Positions 51,348 through 60,942 are shown, counted from the stretch's first letter. The stretch is 64,000 nucleotides of DNA from Aerococcaceae bacterium zg-1292 (GCA_016126655.1 CP065955.1:1037001-1101000); one strand, 5' to 3'. Notes: generated by a model not told the origin, from the letters alone. Numbers and translations are program-made.

Positions 51348-52760
51348 ATGAAACATTTTTTAAAACGATTATTAGGTTTTAGTATGGGGCCAATTTTTGG
51401 AGCGATTATTTCTTTCATACAAGTACCATTATTGAGTTATTTTTTAATGGAAGCAGAATATGGTCGCGCCAGTCTTTTTCAAACATTAATTGTGACTTTG
51501 CCAAATTATATTTATATTGGACTCGATCAAGCGTATACTCGTGAGTACCAGCAACATAAAGATAAGCGTGATTTATTACAACAAGCTGCATTATTACCGA
51601 TGATGGTCGGTATTATATTGTTTGTCTTAATGCTATTTTTCAGTGGTGATTTATCGTTGTGGTTATTTGATAATCGTGAATATTATTATATTGTATGGTA
51701 TGGCGGCATTTGGGTGTTAGCGACAATTTTAGAGCGTTTTTTCTTATTAGCGATTCGAATGGAAGAAAAAGCATTTGAGTTTTCATCATTTTCGATGCTA
51801 TTAAAAATTAATGTCTTTTTACTGTCAATGTTTTTTATTTTAATTGGTTGGCGTGATTTTAAAGTAATTGTGTATGGATTAATTTTCGGACAATTATTAG
51901 GCGATGTCGTCTTATTTATGCGCTATCGTGACTACTTTAATATTTCAGGGTTTAAAGTCGATGTCCCATTGATTAAGCAAATGTTAAAATTCGGTTTACC
52001 AATCATGGTTGCTGTTTCACTGACGAATTCATTATCTGCAGTCGATAATATTTTTTTAAAACAATTTCGCAGTTTAGAAGAAGTGGCGATTTATTCGGTC
52101 GCTGCAAAAGTGATGATGGTGATTGGGGTTATCAAAGGCGCTTTTACGAGTTTTTGGGTTCCTACAGCTTATCGTTGGTACGAAGAAAAGAAAGAAATGC
52201 GCTATTTTCAATATATTAGTGAAGCGGTATTGTTTCTATTAACCGGAGTTTTTTTCGGCTTGTTATTATTTAAAGGTATTCTTGTCATGATATTTGCCGA
52301 GCGCTATCACAATATTCAGTACATTCTTGGTTTAATGGCATTTCCACAGATTATGTATACTTTATCGGAAACGACCAATTTGGGTATTGTATTTTCTCGA
52401 AAAACGCATTTGAATATTTTCGTGAGTATCGCATCATTTGTCCCGAGTGTTGTATTGAACTATTTATTAACACCTAGTTTTGGTTATAAGGGGGCTGCGG
52501 TTGCGTCATTTGCCGCCTATACGATGTTTTACTTCTCGAGAACTTATTTCTCAAATAAAATGGGCTTTAAGTTTTCGCAAGTAAAACCGACATTATCAAT
52601 TTTAATTATGGCATTAGCTGCTTTGATAAATTTATTTGATATTCCTTATATCGCAGTCTATACGTTATTATTAGGATTAATAGCATTAGTGATTCAATGG
52701 AGTACCATTCAAAAAACGATGGATATACGAAAAAATAGTTCAGAATGGGATTTTACTTAA
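51348..52760 (+). CDS. Polysaccharide flippase (Wzx/MATE-like)
   Basis: The 470-residue protein has about 14 membrane helices and the polysaccharide-synthase features FSMGPIFGAIISFIQVPLLS at the start and LKFGLPIMVAVSLTNSLSAVDNIFL in the middle. It would move undecaprenyl-linked repeat units across the membrane. The ATG follows GTTAGGAGTCATCA. Located between a glycosyltransferase and a polymerase, as expected for a Wzx/Wzy pathway. Confidence 0.88.
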   Translation: MKHFLKRLLGFSMGPIFGAIISFIQVPLLSYFLMEAEYGRASLFQTLIVTLPNYIYIGLDQAYTREYQQHKDKRDLLQQAALLPMMVGIILFVLMLFFSGDLSLWLFDNREYYYIVWYGGIWVLATILERFFLLAIRMEEKAFEFSSFSMLLKINVFLLSMFFILIGWRDFKVIVYGLIFGQLLGDVVLFMRYRDYFNISGFKVDVPLIKQMLKFGLPIMVAVSLTNSLSAVDNIFLKQFRSLEEVAIYSVAAKVMMVIGVIKGAFTSFWVPTAYRWYEEKKEMRYFQYISEAVLFLLTGVFFGLLLFKGILVMIFAERYHNIQYILGLMAFPQIMYTLSETTNLGIVFSRKTHLNIFVSIASFVPSVVLNYLLTPSFGYKGAAVASFAAYTMFYFSRTYFSNKMGFKFSQVKPTLSILIMALAALINLFDIPYIAVYTLLLGLIALVIQWSTIQKTMDIRKNSSEWDFT

Positions 52761-52788
52761 GGACTGTAACCAAGTGAAAGGAGGCAAT

Positions 52789-54090
52789 ATGTTTTACTAT
52801 TTATTAATGCTCGTAATGAGTGTCTTTATTGGAACAAAATTATTAGCGGTTCCGACACCCGTTGCGCAATTAACGATTTATCGCTTATTAATCTTTATGG
52901 TACCTTTACTATTAGCACATCAATATTTTCGAAAACAGCATTCTGTTAAGATTTTAGCAAAAGCAGATTCAACGCGTGCCTGGCTGATGTATGTATTTTG
53001 GTGGTGTATGGGTCTGGTTTCGGTGATATGGGTTAAAGATATTAAGTTATGGTTTCAGGCTATATTTTTACTGACCATTGGTGTACTTATGATTACGGCT
53101 TTATATCTCTGGCTCAATCAATTAAGAGATTGGTACCGAATTATATATGGTGCTTGGGTGATGATGTGCTTTCAAATTCTTTGGGGCTTTTATGAAATAG
53201 TGACAGGAAATTACTTGTTTGCTGATTTAGGCAAACTTGATAGATACCGTACCTTTAGTTCACAGCCTATGACACGCATCCCCATTACTTATTTTGCTAA
53301 TCAAAATGATTATGCCACTTTTTTATTGGCTAGTCTTTCGATAATGTTAATCTGCTATCACCGTACTCAAAATGTATGGTTGCGCCTAACAATTATTTTC
53401 AGTGGGATAGCAAGTAGTTATTTAATCTATCGCTCGGGTTCTCGTATGGCTTTATTAATGTTAATTCTATTTATAATATTATTAAGTGCCTTTCAATTTA
53501 GAGTGGTATTTAACCGGAAAATCATTTTCAATACTATCGGTCTGGGGTTGGTCGTATTAGTGGCTATTTTTGTTATCAAACCTGCTCTATGGGACAAACT
53601 AATACACATGATGTTATCACTCGATGCTGGTCGTGTTTCTGGTGACGGCGCCCGTGTCAATCTCTATAAAAACGGCTTTGTATTTATCGGCGAGACATTA
53701 GGTAGAGGAGTTGGGGCTGGTAATATCGAACATTGGATGGGGCAATTTCCTTATTATCCTGTCGTCGGGTTAGTGAATATACATAACTGGTGGTTAGAAA
53801 TACTTGTTGGCTATGGCATTCTTGTTTTTATGAGTTATGTCATGATTTATATACTATTAGCACGTCGTTTATTTTTAATGACAAAATTCAGTCCGCGCCA
53901 AGAGCAATACACTGCTCAAGCATTGTTAATCTTTATGCTAATTTTTGTTTTTTCAAGTATCACCAGCGCATCAAATATGCTAATTGAGTGGCATTGGTGT
54001 ATCTTTGCATTATTGATTAGTTATATCAAAATACACGAGTCAACGATTAGAACTATTTCAAAACCCGTAGATTATAAAGTAAAAGCGTAG
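52789..54090 (+). CDS. O-antigen ligase/polymerase family protein (Wzy-like)
   Basis: The 433-residue protein has about eleven helices. It has the characteristic extracytoplasmic segment between late helices with SGDGARVNLYKNGFVFIGET then LGRGVGAGNIE and NIHNWWLEILVGYG (the Wzy_C pattern). It would polymerise repeat units. The ATG at 52789 follows AAAGGAGGCAAT; the GTG at 52774 lies upstream of that site. Confidence 0.85.
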   Translation: MFYYLLMLVMSVFIGTKLLAVPTPVAQLTIYRLLIFMVPLLLAHQYFRKQHSVKILAKADSTRAWLMYVFWWCMGLVSVIWVKDIKLWFQAIFLLTIGVLMITALYLWLNQLRDWYRIIYGAWVMMCFQILWGFYEIVTGNYLFADLGKLDRYRTFSSQPMTRIPITYFANQNDYATFLLASLSIMLICYHRTQNVWLRLTIIFSGIASSYLIYRSGSRMALLMLILFIILLSAFQFRVVFNRKIIFNTIGLGLVVLVAIFVIKPALWDKLIHMMLSLDAGRVSGDGARVNLYKNGFVFIGETLGRGVGAGNIEHWMGQFPYYPVVGLVNIHNWWLEILVGYGILVFMSYVMIYILLARRLFLMTKFSPRQEQYTAQALLIFMLIFVFSSITSASNMLIEWHWCIFALLISYIKIHESTIRTISKPVDYKVKA

Positions 54091-54185
54091 ACGATTTGCT
54101 ACGAGTTACTGCGGAAGATTTGTGATTAACAGGGACTTTCAACGTAAATATAAACTCAATTTTAGTAAGAATAGGAGTAAACTAC

Positions 54186-55232
54186 ATGAGTATCGTAACC
54201 ATTATTTCAGAATTTACACGATTTATTAAAGATTATCTATTAAAAATCCTACTAGGAGCTGTATTAATTAGTATTGCTTGCATGGGATTTAAGTATTATT
54301 CAGAAAGTATGCCGAAAGAGGAAACGGCGGCTTATCAAGATTTGAAAGAACGTTATGCACAGGAACCAGCAGAAGTTCATTTTATTGTTTCCAAAGAAGA
54401 TGGAACATTTTTTAATAACTCTTTCGTATTTGATGAATATTTTAGCTTACCTGAAATTATCTCAGCGGTCGAAAAAGAGTCAGGAGTCTCATTCGCTCAA
54501 TTTAAAAAATCAGAAAACACCTTATTATTTGAAAAAACCTCAAGTTTTCGTGGTGGGATAAGTGCGTGGCGAAATCCATCTACTGATGTGTTGACATTAC
54601 GAGTACTTGCCGGTAAAACAGCGGAAGAAAATTTGGCGATTGCTAAAGCCTATCAAAAATTATTGGAAAAAGGTGATTTTCCATTTTTATTGAACAACAA
54701 AATTACGGTTATCTCCGGGGCAACTATTGGTGAACAGTTACCATTGACTACATTTCCATATTTAACCAGTGTTGAGAGTTTAAAAACGGTCTACACATTG
54801 AATAAACGTTCAATCATTATTATCGGGTTAGCTGGATTTATCGGAGGCGCTATTTTAATGACCGGTGCATTATTCTTTTTACGTCTGTTCAAAAAGAAAA
54901 TCACGTATGCCTTTGATTATTCATGGGCAATGGATGATGACCACTTACTCTATCAACGCGATATGTCAGATAATATTGTAGTTCAAGACATGATTCAAAC
55001 GCCATCACTGGCACATCGTTACGTGATTATGCAGATGAATCCAGAAAAAATATTACCAGTCGCAGATCAAACAGGTTTAATTCATGTGACACGTGTACAA
55101 GATATTATTGAGCCAGTAGAAGAAATCGTTATTGTGCTATATGCTAATCAATCCGATAAAGCGTGGTTTAATGCGCAGTACACATTAGCCAGATTATATA
55201 AAGTTCCAGTGAAAATTATTCATATCATTTAA
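54186..55232 (+). CDS. Putative chain-length-type membrane protein (Wzz/CpsC-like), uncertain
   Basis: The 348-residue protein has a membrane helix near the N-terminus (LKILLGAVLISIACMGF, about 19-36), an extracytoplasmic region of about 170 residues, and a second helix pair region (SIIIIGLAGFIGGAILMTGA, about 208-230). A cytoplasmic tail of about 115 residues follows. The two-helix layout recalls polysaccharide co-polymerases, but the tail has no Walker motif or Tyr-rich cluster and I do not recognise it. The ATG follows AATAGGAGTAAACTAC. Position inside the cluster suggests a role in export or length control. Confidence 0.6.
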   Translation: MSIVTIISEFTRFIKDYLLKILLGAVLISIACMGFKYYSESMPKEETAAYQDLKERYAQEPAEVHFIVSKEDGTFFNNSFVFDEYFSLPEIISAVEKESGVSFAQFKKSENTLLFEKTSSFRGGISAWRNPSTDVLTLRVLAGKTAEENLAIAKAYQKLLEKGDFPFLLNNKITVISGATIGEQLPLTTFPYLTSVESLKTVYTLNKRSIIIIGLAGFIGGAILMTGALFFLRLFKKKITYAFDYSWAMDDDHLLYQRDMSDNIVVQDMIQTPSLAHRYVIMQMNPEKILPVADQTGLIHVTRVQDIIEPVEEIVIVLYANQSDKAWFNAQYTLARLYKVPVKIIHII

Positions 55233-55250
55233 TGAGAGTGGGGAGTTTAA

Positions 55251-56006
55251 ATGGATGAGCAATTAGTATCGATTATTACGCCTGTTTACAATGCAGCACG
55301 TTTTTTAGATACGATGATTGAAAGTATTGTTAACCAAACATACCAGGATTGGGAATTGATATTAGTGGATGATAAAAGTGAAGATGAAAGTATTCATATT
55401 ATCGAACAATGGCAAGCAAAAGACAGTCGTATTCGTTACATTGAACTAGCTGAAAATAGTGGTGCAGCCGTTGCACGTAATCGCGCAATGGCTGCGGCAA
55501 GAGGACGCTGGATTGCTTTTATTGATAGTGATGATTTTTGGGCACCCGATAAATTAGCCTTGCAATTATCATTTATGCAGATGACTAAGGTTGCATTTTC
55601 ATATACGGATTTTGCACTAGTAGATGAAGAGGGTACGGTCATTAAGTCACAAGTTCATGTACCGAATCGCTTAGATTATGATGGGTTATTAAAAAATACG
55701 GCTATTGCCTGTTCGACGGTGATGATTGACCAATTAGTAGTTGGACCCTTTCGGATGCCTTTAGTACGCAAAGGACAAGATACTGCGACATGGTTGATGT
55801 TAATGCGTGAACACGGTTTGACAGCTTATGCGGTGCCTAAGGTATTGAATTACTACCGCCAAGTAGACGGTTCTGTTTCGAGTAATCGCTTGGCAGCCTT
55901 AAAGCGCACATGGCATACCTATCGTCATTTGGAACAATTACCGTTGGCTAAGGCAATTTATTACTTTAGTTCCTATGTAATTAATGCAATAAAAAGACGG
56001 TTATAA
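55251..56006 (+). CDS. Family 2 glycosyltransferase
   Basis: The 251-residue GT-A protein has VSIITPVYNAARFLDTMIES, LILVDDKSEDES, ENSGAAVARNRAMAAARGRW and IAFIDSDDFWAPDKL (the donor/metal DxD region), typical of capsule transferases. The ATG follows GGGGAGTTTAA, 18 bases after the previous stop. Last gene of the cluster. No initiating phosphoglycosyltransferase is in the window. Confidence 0.9.
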   Translation: MDEQLVSIITPVYNAARFLDTMIESIVNQTYQDWELILVDDKSEDESIHIIEQWQAKDSRIRYIELAENSGAAVARNRAMAAARGRWIAFIDSDDFWAPDKLALQLSFMQMTKVAFSYTDFALVDEEGTVIKSQVHVPNRLDYDGLLKNTAIACSTVMIDQLVVGPFRMPLVRKGQDTATWLMLMREHGLTAYAVPKVLNYYRQVDGSVSSNRLAALKRTWHTYRHLEQLPLAKAIYYFSSYVINAIKRRL

Positions 56007-56008
56007 TA

Positions 56009-56038
56009 TTGACAATATAGTCAGTCTTCCGTTAGAAT
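56009..56038 (+). promoter_or_regulatory. Predicted sigma-A promoter of alaS
   Basis: Perfect TTGACA (56009-56014), an 18-bp spacer and TAGAAT (56033-56038). It starts within 5 bases of the previous gene and precedes the T-box leader. Confidence 0.82.
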
Positions 56039-56044
56039 AAGCTT

Positions 56045-56245
56045 AGTAAAGGACATATCCCATTATATTAACAGAGAAATATTGAATGGTGAAACAATAT
56101 TACATAATGTGATGCTCCCTTTTGTATTCCTACTTGAAAAAGTAGCGCTTTGTCTGCGATATCGGATAATTTAAGAAATAATGATAAGTCGTTATAAGTA
56201 AGGTGGTACCGCGATGACACGCCCTTACATATAAGGACTTTTTTT
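56045..56245 (+). promoter_or_regulatory. T-box riboswitch (tRNA-Ala sensing) of alaS
   Basis: The T-box bulge sequence AAGGTGGTACCGCG is at 56200-56213. It sits in the loop of a terminator in which GTC-TTAT-GTAAGG (56188-56202) pairs with CCTTAC-ATAA-GAC (about 56223-56239), followed by a T run to 56245. Upstream, GATGCTCCC (GCT at 56114-56116) is a plausible alanine specifier. Uncharged tRNA-Ala should stabilise the antiterminator and allow read-through into alaS. The specifier assignment is tentative. Confidence 0.9.
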
Positions 56246-56690
56246 ATATAAAACATAGTGTGAGCGAGGGCGTTCTGCCTTGAACCACTGGAGAAAGGCA
56301 CCGTAGTGCGAGCATCGCACGTAGGAGCCTTTTGAAGTGGACGTCAAGGCAGCCCGAGCGAGCCGGCATACAAAAAGAAGTGTTCGCAAAGTGCACAGAG
56401 TGGCCTTTTGAAGTGGATGTCAAGCCAAGCCGAGCGAACCAGAAAAACATAGTGTGAGTGAGGCTGCTCTGGCTTGAACCACTGGAAAATATAGTGTGAG
56501 CGAGGGTGTTCTGCCTTGAACCACTGGAGAAAGGCACCGTAGTGCGAGCATCGCACGTAGGAGACTTTTGAAGTGGACGTCAAGGCAGCCCGAGCGATCC
56601 GGCATACAAAAAGCGGCGTGCGCAAAGCGCACAGAGTAGACTTTTGAAGTGGATGTCAAGCCAAGCCGAACGAACCAGAATATAGGAGGA
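56246..56690 (+). repeat. Structured-element locus R16 between the T-box and alaS
   Basis: A unit with GCCTTGA/TCAAGGC arms (about 56249-56372) is followed by a right half of GGCTTGA/TCAAGCC class without its left half. Then a complete nested pair follows: host left half from 56454 (GGCTTGAACCACTGGA), guest GCCTTGA/TCAAGGC unit (about 56489-56608), host right half to 56683. Inner stems include AAAGGC / GCCTTT. The last end, GAACCAGAATA, abuts the alaS AGGAGG. All of it lies downstream of the T-box terminator, inside the read-through transcript. Confidence 0.94.
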
Positions 56691-56694
56691 AGAT

Positions 56695-59349
56695 ATGAAA
56701 AAATTAACGAGTGCTCAAATTCGTCAAATGTATTTAGATTTTTTTAGCGAAAAAGGTCATGAGATTCGACCTAGTGTGTCATTGATTCCAGTTAATGACC
56801 CAACTTTATTATGGATTAACTCGGGTGTTGCGACTTTAAAACGTTATTTTGACGGAACTGAAATTCCAGCAAATCCACGCATTGCTAATGCGCAAAAATG
56901 TATTCGTACTAATGATATTGAAAATGTCGGTTATACCGCTCGTCACCATACTTTATTTGAAATGTTAGGAAACTGGTCAATCGGTGATTACTTTAAAGAA
57001 GAAGCAATTGCGATGGCTTGGGAATTTTTAACGAGTGAACGTTGGATGGCATTTGAACCAGAAAAATTATATGTGACCTATTATCCTGAAGACAAGGAAA
57101 CTCCTGAAATTTGGAAACAACAAGCAAACTTTATCGCTGACCATCTTGTTCCAGTCGCTGACAATTTCTGGGATATTGGTGCGGGTCCTTGTGGTCCAGA
57201 TACAGAAATTTTCTACGACCGTGGAGAAGCCTATAATAATTTAGCAGCAGATGATCCAGAAAACTATCCTGGTGGTGAAAATGAACGCTGGTTGGAAATT
57301 TGGAACTTAGTCTTTTCAGAATTCAACCATCTACCAGATAATACGTACGAACCATTACCTAATCAAAATGTCGATACGGGAATGGGATTAGAACGGATGA
57401 CCTCGATTGTTCAAGATGCACCAACCAACTTTGAAACTGACTTATTTATTCCAATTATTGAATCAATTCAAGCATTAACGGATGGTATTGATTATGCAAC
57501 AGCTGGCGAGAAAAAGGTGAGTTTTAAAGTGATTGCCGATCACATTCGTGCGGTATCCTTTGCGATAAGTGATGGTGCTTTGCCATCCAATGAGGGTCGT
57601 GGGTATATTATTCGTCGTCTCATTCGTCGTAGCGTGATGCATGGCCGTAAATTAGGGATTACCCGTACATTCTTGTCAGCATTAGTACCAGTTATTGTTG
57701 AAATTATGGGTACCTATTATCAAGAGCTCAGTCAAAATGTTGATTTTGTACAAAAAGTGATTTTAAATGAAGAAGAACGTTTCCATGAAACCATTGAAGA
57801 AGGCGAAAAACATTTATTATCATTATTAGAAGAAGCAAAAGTAGACAATATCAACAATGTGAGTGGCTCACAAGCATTTCAATTGTATGATACCTTTGGT
57901 TTTCCATTAGAATTAACTGAAGAAATGGCTAGCGAACAAGGATTTACTGTTGATAAAGATGGATTTGAAGTGGAAATGCAAGCGCAACGAGACCGAGCGA
58001 GAGCAGCGCGTACACGTGAAGAAAGCATGAATGTGCAAACAGATGTGTTCCATCACATTACCACCGACTTTGACTTTGTTGGGCATGAATTATTATCAAC
58101 CAATGCAACGATAAAAGCCATTGTATTGGATAATGAACGAGTTGAGCGTGTACCAGCAGAGACACAAGCGTGGGTGATTTTTAATCGCAGTCCATTTTAC
58201 GCGGAAATGGGTGGTCAAATTGCTGATACAGGTCTCATTTTTGACGGTGAGGAAGTATTAGCGGAAGTATTAAATGTGAAAAAAGCACCGAATGGGCAAT
58301 TTATGCATTTGGTTCGTACGAAAGAATTACCGTTAACAGTGGAACAATCATATACATTAGCAGTCAATCGCCCAAATCGTATTCGTACCAATCAAAACCA
58401 TACTGCTACTCACTTATTACATAAAGCATTAAAATCAGTCTTGGGTGAACACGCAAATCAAGCCGGTTCATACGTAGGGCCTGACCGTTTACGTTTTGAC
58501 TTTTCACATTTTGGTAAAGTGACTGAAGAAGAGTTGCTTGCCATTGAACAAAAAGTGAATGAGATGATTGAAGAAGCGATTGATGTAGATATTCAAGAAA
58601 TGGGTATTGATGATGCGAAAGCGATGGGTGCAATGGCCTTATTTGGTGAAAAATATGGAGATGTTGTGCGTGTGGTTAATATTGGTTATCAATCGATTGA
58701 ATTATGTGGCGGAACGCATGTTTCGAATACACAAGAAATTGGCACCTTTAAATTATTATCAGAGTCAGGTATCGGTGCAGGTATCCGTCGTATCGAAGCG
58801 ATAACTGGTGCTCAAGCTATTGCTTACTATCAATCACAAGAACAATTATTGAAACAAATTCAAGAGCAATTAAAAGTGGCACAAACCGAACAATTATTAC
58901 ACCGCATTGAACAATTACAGGTAGAATTGAAAGAATCGCTTCAAAAAGTTGAATCTTTAAATGCGAAGATGTTATTACAAGATGCTGAAAATCTATTTAG
59001 AGATGTAGTCATGTTAGACAATGTAAAAGTGGTTAAAACAGTTTTACAAGGTCAAGATATGGATTCAATGCGTCAATTGGGCGATGTTTGGCGTCAAAAA
59101 GACGTTTCAGATATATTAATCCTCGTCTCGACAGTTGCTGAGGACAAAGTAAACTTAATGGTCTTCGTAGCGGATGAAGCTGTGAAAAACGGAATTAAAG
59201 CTGGAGATTTAATAAAACCATTGGCTAAAGTTATTGGCGGTGGTGGCGGTGGTCGTCCACAAATGGCACAAGCAGGTGGAAAACTTGCGAGTGAAGTGCC
59301 GACATTATTAGATCAAGCGGGCGATATTATTGCGACTGTAATTGGCTAA
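56695..59349 (+). CDS. alaS: Alanyl-tRNA synthetase
   Basis: Class II synthetase of 884 residues. It shows the N-terminal catalytic core (SVSLIPVNDPTLLWINSGVA, RHHTLFEMLGNWSIGDYF, LEIWNLVFSEF), the editing-domain zinc motifs HTATHLLHKAL and CGGTHVSNTQEIG, and the C-terminal C-Ala domain with GGGGGGRPQMAQAGG. The ATG follows TAGGAGGAAGAT. It is controlled by a T-box, and about 450 nt of structured repeats lie between the T-box and the start. Confidence 0.98.
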   Translation: MKKLTSAQIRQMYLDFFSEKGHEIRPSVSLIPVNDPTLLWINSGVATLKRYFDGTEIPANPRIANAQKCIRTNDIENVGYTARHHTLFEMLGNWSIGDYFKEEAIAMAWEFLTSERWMAFEPEKLYVTYYPEDKETPEIWKQQANFIADHLVPVADNFWDIGAGPCGPDTEIFYDRGEAYNNLAADDPENYPGGENERWLEIWNLVFSEFNHLPDNTYEPLPNQNVDTGMGLERMTSIVQDAPTNFETDLFIPIIESIQALTDGIDYATAGEKKVSFKVIADHIRAVSFAISDGALPSNEGRGYIIRRLIRRSVMHGRKLGITRTFLSALVPVIVEIMGTYYQELSQNVDFVQKVILNEEERFHETIEEGEKHLLSLLEEAKVDNINNVSGSQAFQLYDTFGFPLELTEEMASEQGFTVDKDGFEVEMQAQRDRARAARTREESMNVQTDVFHHITTDFDFVGHELLSTNATIKAIVLDNERVERVPAETQAWVIFNRSPFYAEMGGQIADTGLIFDGEEVLAEVLNVKKAPNGQFMHLVRTKELPLTVEQSYTLAVNRPNRIRTNQNHTATHLLHKALKSVLGEHANQAGSYVGPDRLRFDFSHFGKVTEEELLAIEQKVNEMIEEAIDVDIQEMGIDDAKAMGAMALFGEKYGDVVRVVNIGYQSIELCGGTHVSNTQEIGTFKLLSESGIGAGIRRIEAITGAQAIAYYQSQEQLLKQIQEQLKVAQTEQLLHRIEQLQVELKESLQKVESLNAKMLLQDAENLFRDVVMLDNVKVVKTVLQGQDMDSMRQLGDVWRQKDVSDILILVSTVAEDKVNLMVFVADEAVKNGIKAGDLIKPLAKVIGGGGGGRPQMAQAGGKLASEVPTLLDQAGDIIATVIG

Positions 59350-59412
59350 AACGCATTTATACTAGAATCATCGAGAAAATATTCTTTAAAAAAATGGTGC
59401 TCCAATGAAAAG

Positions 59413-59457
59413 CGATTGAAGGAGTCGAAAAAAGACCTGACTCCTTCAATTTTTTTG
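59413..59457 (+). terminator. Terminator after alaS
   Basis: Stem ATTGAAGGAGTC / GACTCCTTCAAT followed by a T run. The T run overlaps the -35 of the next promoter. Confidence 0.93.
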
Positions 59458-59483
59458 TACTTTTGTGATAGATAGTGTATAAT
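59455..59483 (+). promoter_or_regulatory. Predicted sigma-A promoter of ireB-ruvX-yrzB
   Basis: TTGTAC (59455-59460), a 17-bp spacer, then a perfect TATAAT (59478-59483). Confidence 0.88.
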
Positions 59484-59511
59484 GAAAACAAACGAGAGGA
59501 AGGGTGAGAAC

Positions 59512-59775
59512 ATGCAATCACTAGACGAAACAATTATGTTTAAATTGGATGATTTAAATAAAAAAACTGTACGTGAAACACTGGAATTAGTGTTTGAAGC
59601 GTTAGAAGAAAAAGGCTATGATCCAATCAATCAAATTGTTGGATATTTATTATCAGGAGATCCTGCTTATATTCCACGCCATAATGATGCACGTAATTTA
59701 ATTCGTCGTCATGAACGTGATGAAATATTAGAAAAAGTATTAACTTATTTCTTAACTCATCAAGATAGTGAATAG
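59512..59775 (+). CDS. ireB: IreB family regulatory phosphoprotein (UPF0297)
   Basis: The 87-residue protein [14 protein letters not shown]... has the conserved [20 protein letters not shown] and [19 protein letters not shown]. In Enterococcus, IreB is a substrate of the Ser/Thr kinase IreK and affects cephalosporin resistance. The ATG at 59512 follows GGAAGGGTGAGAAC. It abuts ruvX with no gap. Confidence 0.94.
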   Translation: MQSLDETIMFKLDDLNKKTVRETLELVFEALEEKGYDPINQIVGYLLSGDPAYIPRHNDARNLIRRHERDEILEKVLTYFLTHQDSE

Positions 59776-60213
59776 ATGGGGCAATACAAACGTATAATGG
59801 GCTTAGATGTTGGTAGCCATACAGTAGGAGTTGCAGTCAGTGACCTTTTAGGTTGGACAGCACAAGGTGTTGAAACCATTCGAATTGATGAAGCACAAGG
59901 TGACTTTGGTTTTCAACGTTTAACTGCATTAATTGATGAATATGCAGTTTCGACTGTAGTTATTGGTTTGCCAAAAAATATGAATAATACTATTGGACCA
60001 CGAGCTGAGGCGAGTCAAGCCTATGGCAATAAGTTACTGGCTTTAAAACCGGAGTTAACCATTGTTTATCAAGATGAGCGTTTAACCACCTCGCAAGCTG
60101 AAAGAATGCTTATTAACGAGGGCAATGTGTCGCGTAAAAAACGCAAACAAGTTATTGATAAACTAGCAGCCGTTATTATTTTGCAGCATTATTTAGATGC
60201 GAACAATCGCTAA
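59776..60213 (+). CDS. ruvX: Holliday junction resolvase-like RuvX/YqgF
   Basis: The 145-residue RNase-H-fold protein has [18 protein letters not shown] (catalytic Asp), [32 protein letters not shown] and [14 protein letters not shown]. Members act in pre-16S rRNA 5' end processing and possibly recombination. The ATG follows the ireB stop directly, so coupling is likely. Confidence 0.95.
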   Translation: MGQYKRIMGLDVGSHTVGVAVSDLLGWTAQGVETIRIDEAQGDFGFQRLTALIDEYAVSTVVIGLPKNMNNTIGPRAEASQAYGNKLLALKPELTIVYQDERLTTSQAERMLINEGNVSRKKRKQVIDKLAAVIILQHYLDANNR

Positions 60214-60237
60214 AAAGAAAAGAAAGTAGGTCGTACT

Positions 60238-60531
60238 ATGACAGAACACCATCACGAACATGAACACGAATATATTACTATCGTTGATGAAGAGGGCAAC
60301 GAGTCATTATATGAAATTTTATTTACCTTTGAATCAGAAGATTTTGGTAAAAATTATGTTCTCGTATACCCAGCTGGCACTCAAGATGATGATGATATTG
60401 AATTACAAGCATTCTCATATGTAGAAAATGAGTCCGGAGACGCCGGTTCACTCGATCCAATAGAAACCGAAGCTGAATGGGAAATGATTGACGAAGTATT
60501 AAATACGTTTTTATCTGACGAAGAAGAATAG
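60238..60531 (+). CDS. yrzB: DUF1292 protein YrzB
   Basis: The 97-residue acidic protein has [20 protein letters not shown] and [22 protein letters not shown], the DUF1292 pattern, with a His/Glu-rich N-terminus that is common in the family. Function unknown. It completes the ireB-ruvX-yrzB set and is followed by a terminator. Confidence 0.92.
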   Translation: MTEHHHEHEHEYITIVDEEGNESLYEILFTFESEDFGKNYVLVYPAGTQDDDDIELQAFSYVENESGDAGSLDPIETEAEWEMIDEVLNTFLSDEEE

Positions 60532-60539
60532 TAGTTTGA

Positions 60540-60575
60540 AAAACTCTGTAATGTTTAACGCATTACAGAGTTTTT
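60540..60575 (+). terminator. Rho-independent terminator after yrzB
   Basis: Stem AACTCTGTAATG / CATTACAGAGTT, then TTTTT. Confidence 0.94.
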
Positions 60576-60649
60576 GATTGGACGACAAGTGAAAAGAAAC
60601 CGGTTCTTCTATCCTACCGAGACCTATAATTACATAATTCTATAATTAT

Positions 60650-60842
60650 TATTGATGTTCCAGTGGTTCGAACTAGTACACCTCGCATTCATACGGTTCC
60701 AAGAAGTTGAAATAGATCTACTATATAACACGCTTGGAGTGTTCGGCACACTACCACGTAATTTGCTCCAATAGTTCGAGCCAGTACACCTGCACGCACA
60801 CAATGAGTTCCAGGGATTCATTTCAGAATGCACCTTGTCGGA
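60650..60842 (-). repeat. Structured-element locus R17, minus orientation, left arms only
   Basis: Read on the minus strand, three left arms occur in order: CTGAAATGAATCCCTGGAAC, CTCGAACTATTGGAGCA and GTTCGAACCACTGGAAC. No matching right arms are seen. Both flanking genes are on the plus strand, so this is a clear case where orientation opposes transcription. The inner sequence is heavily changed. Confidence 0.7.
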
Positions 60843-60904
60843 TTATTCATGACTGAGCGTAGGATACTTGTAATCAGTTCTTAATAGCCATAATGGGTCA
60901 ATTC

Positions 60905-60913
60905 TGATATAAT
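60905..60913 (+). promoter_or_regulatory. Extended -10 promoter of mltG
   Basis: TGATATAAT is a perfect extended -10 about 30 bp before the start codon. The -35 position (TAGCCA) is poor. Confidence 0.65.
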
Positions 60914-60942
60914 TTATCAAAAGACCTGTTGGGAGGTATGTC

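Noticed and set aside
56068-56659. Several minus-strand frames upstream of alaS
   Set aside because: They fall in the T-box leader and the repeat elements and share near-identical peptides derived from repeat copies.
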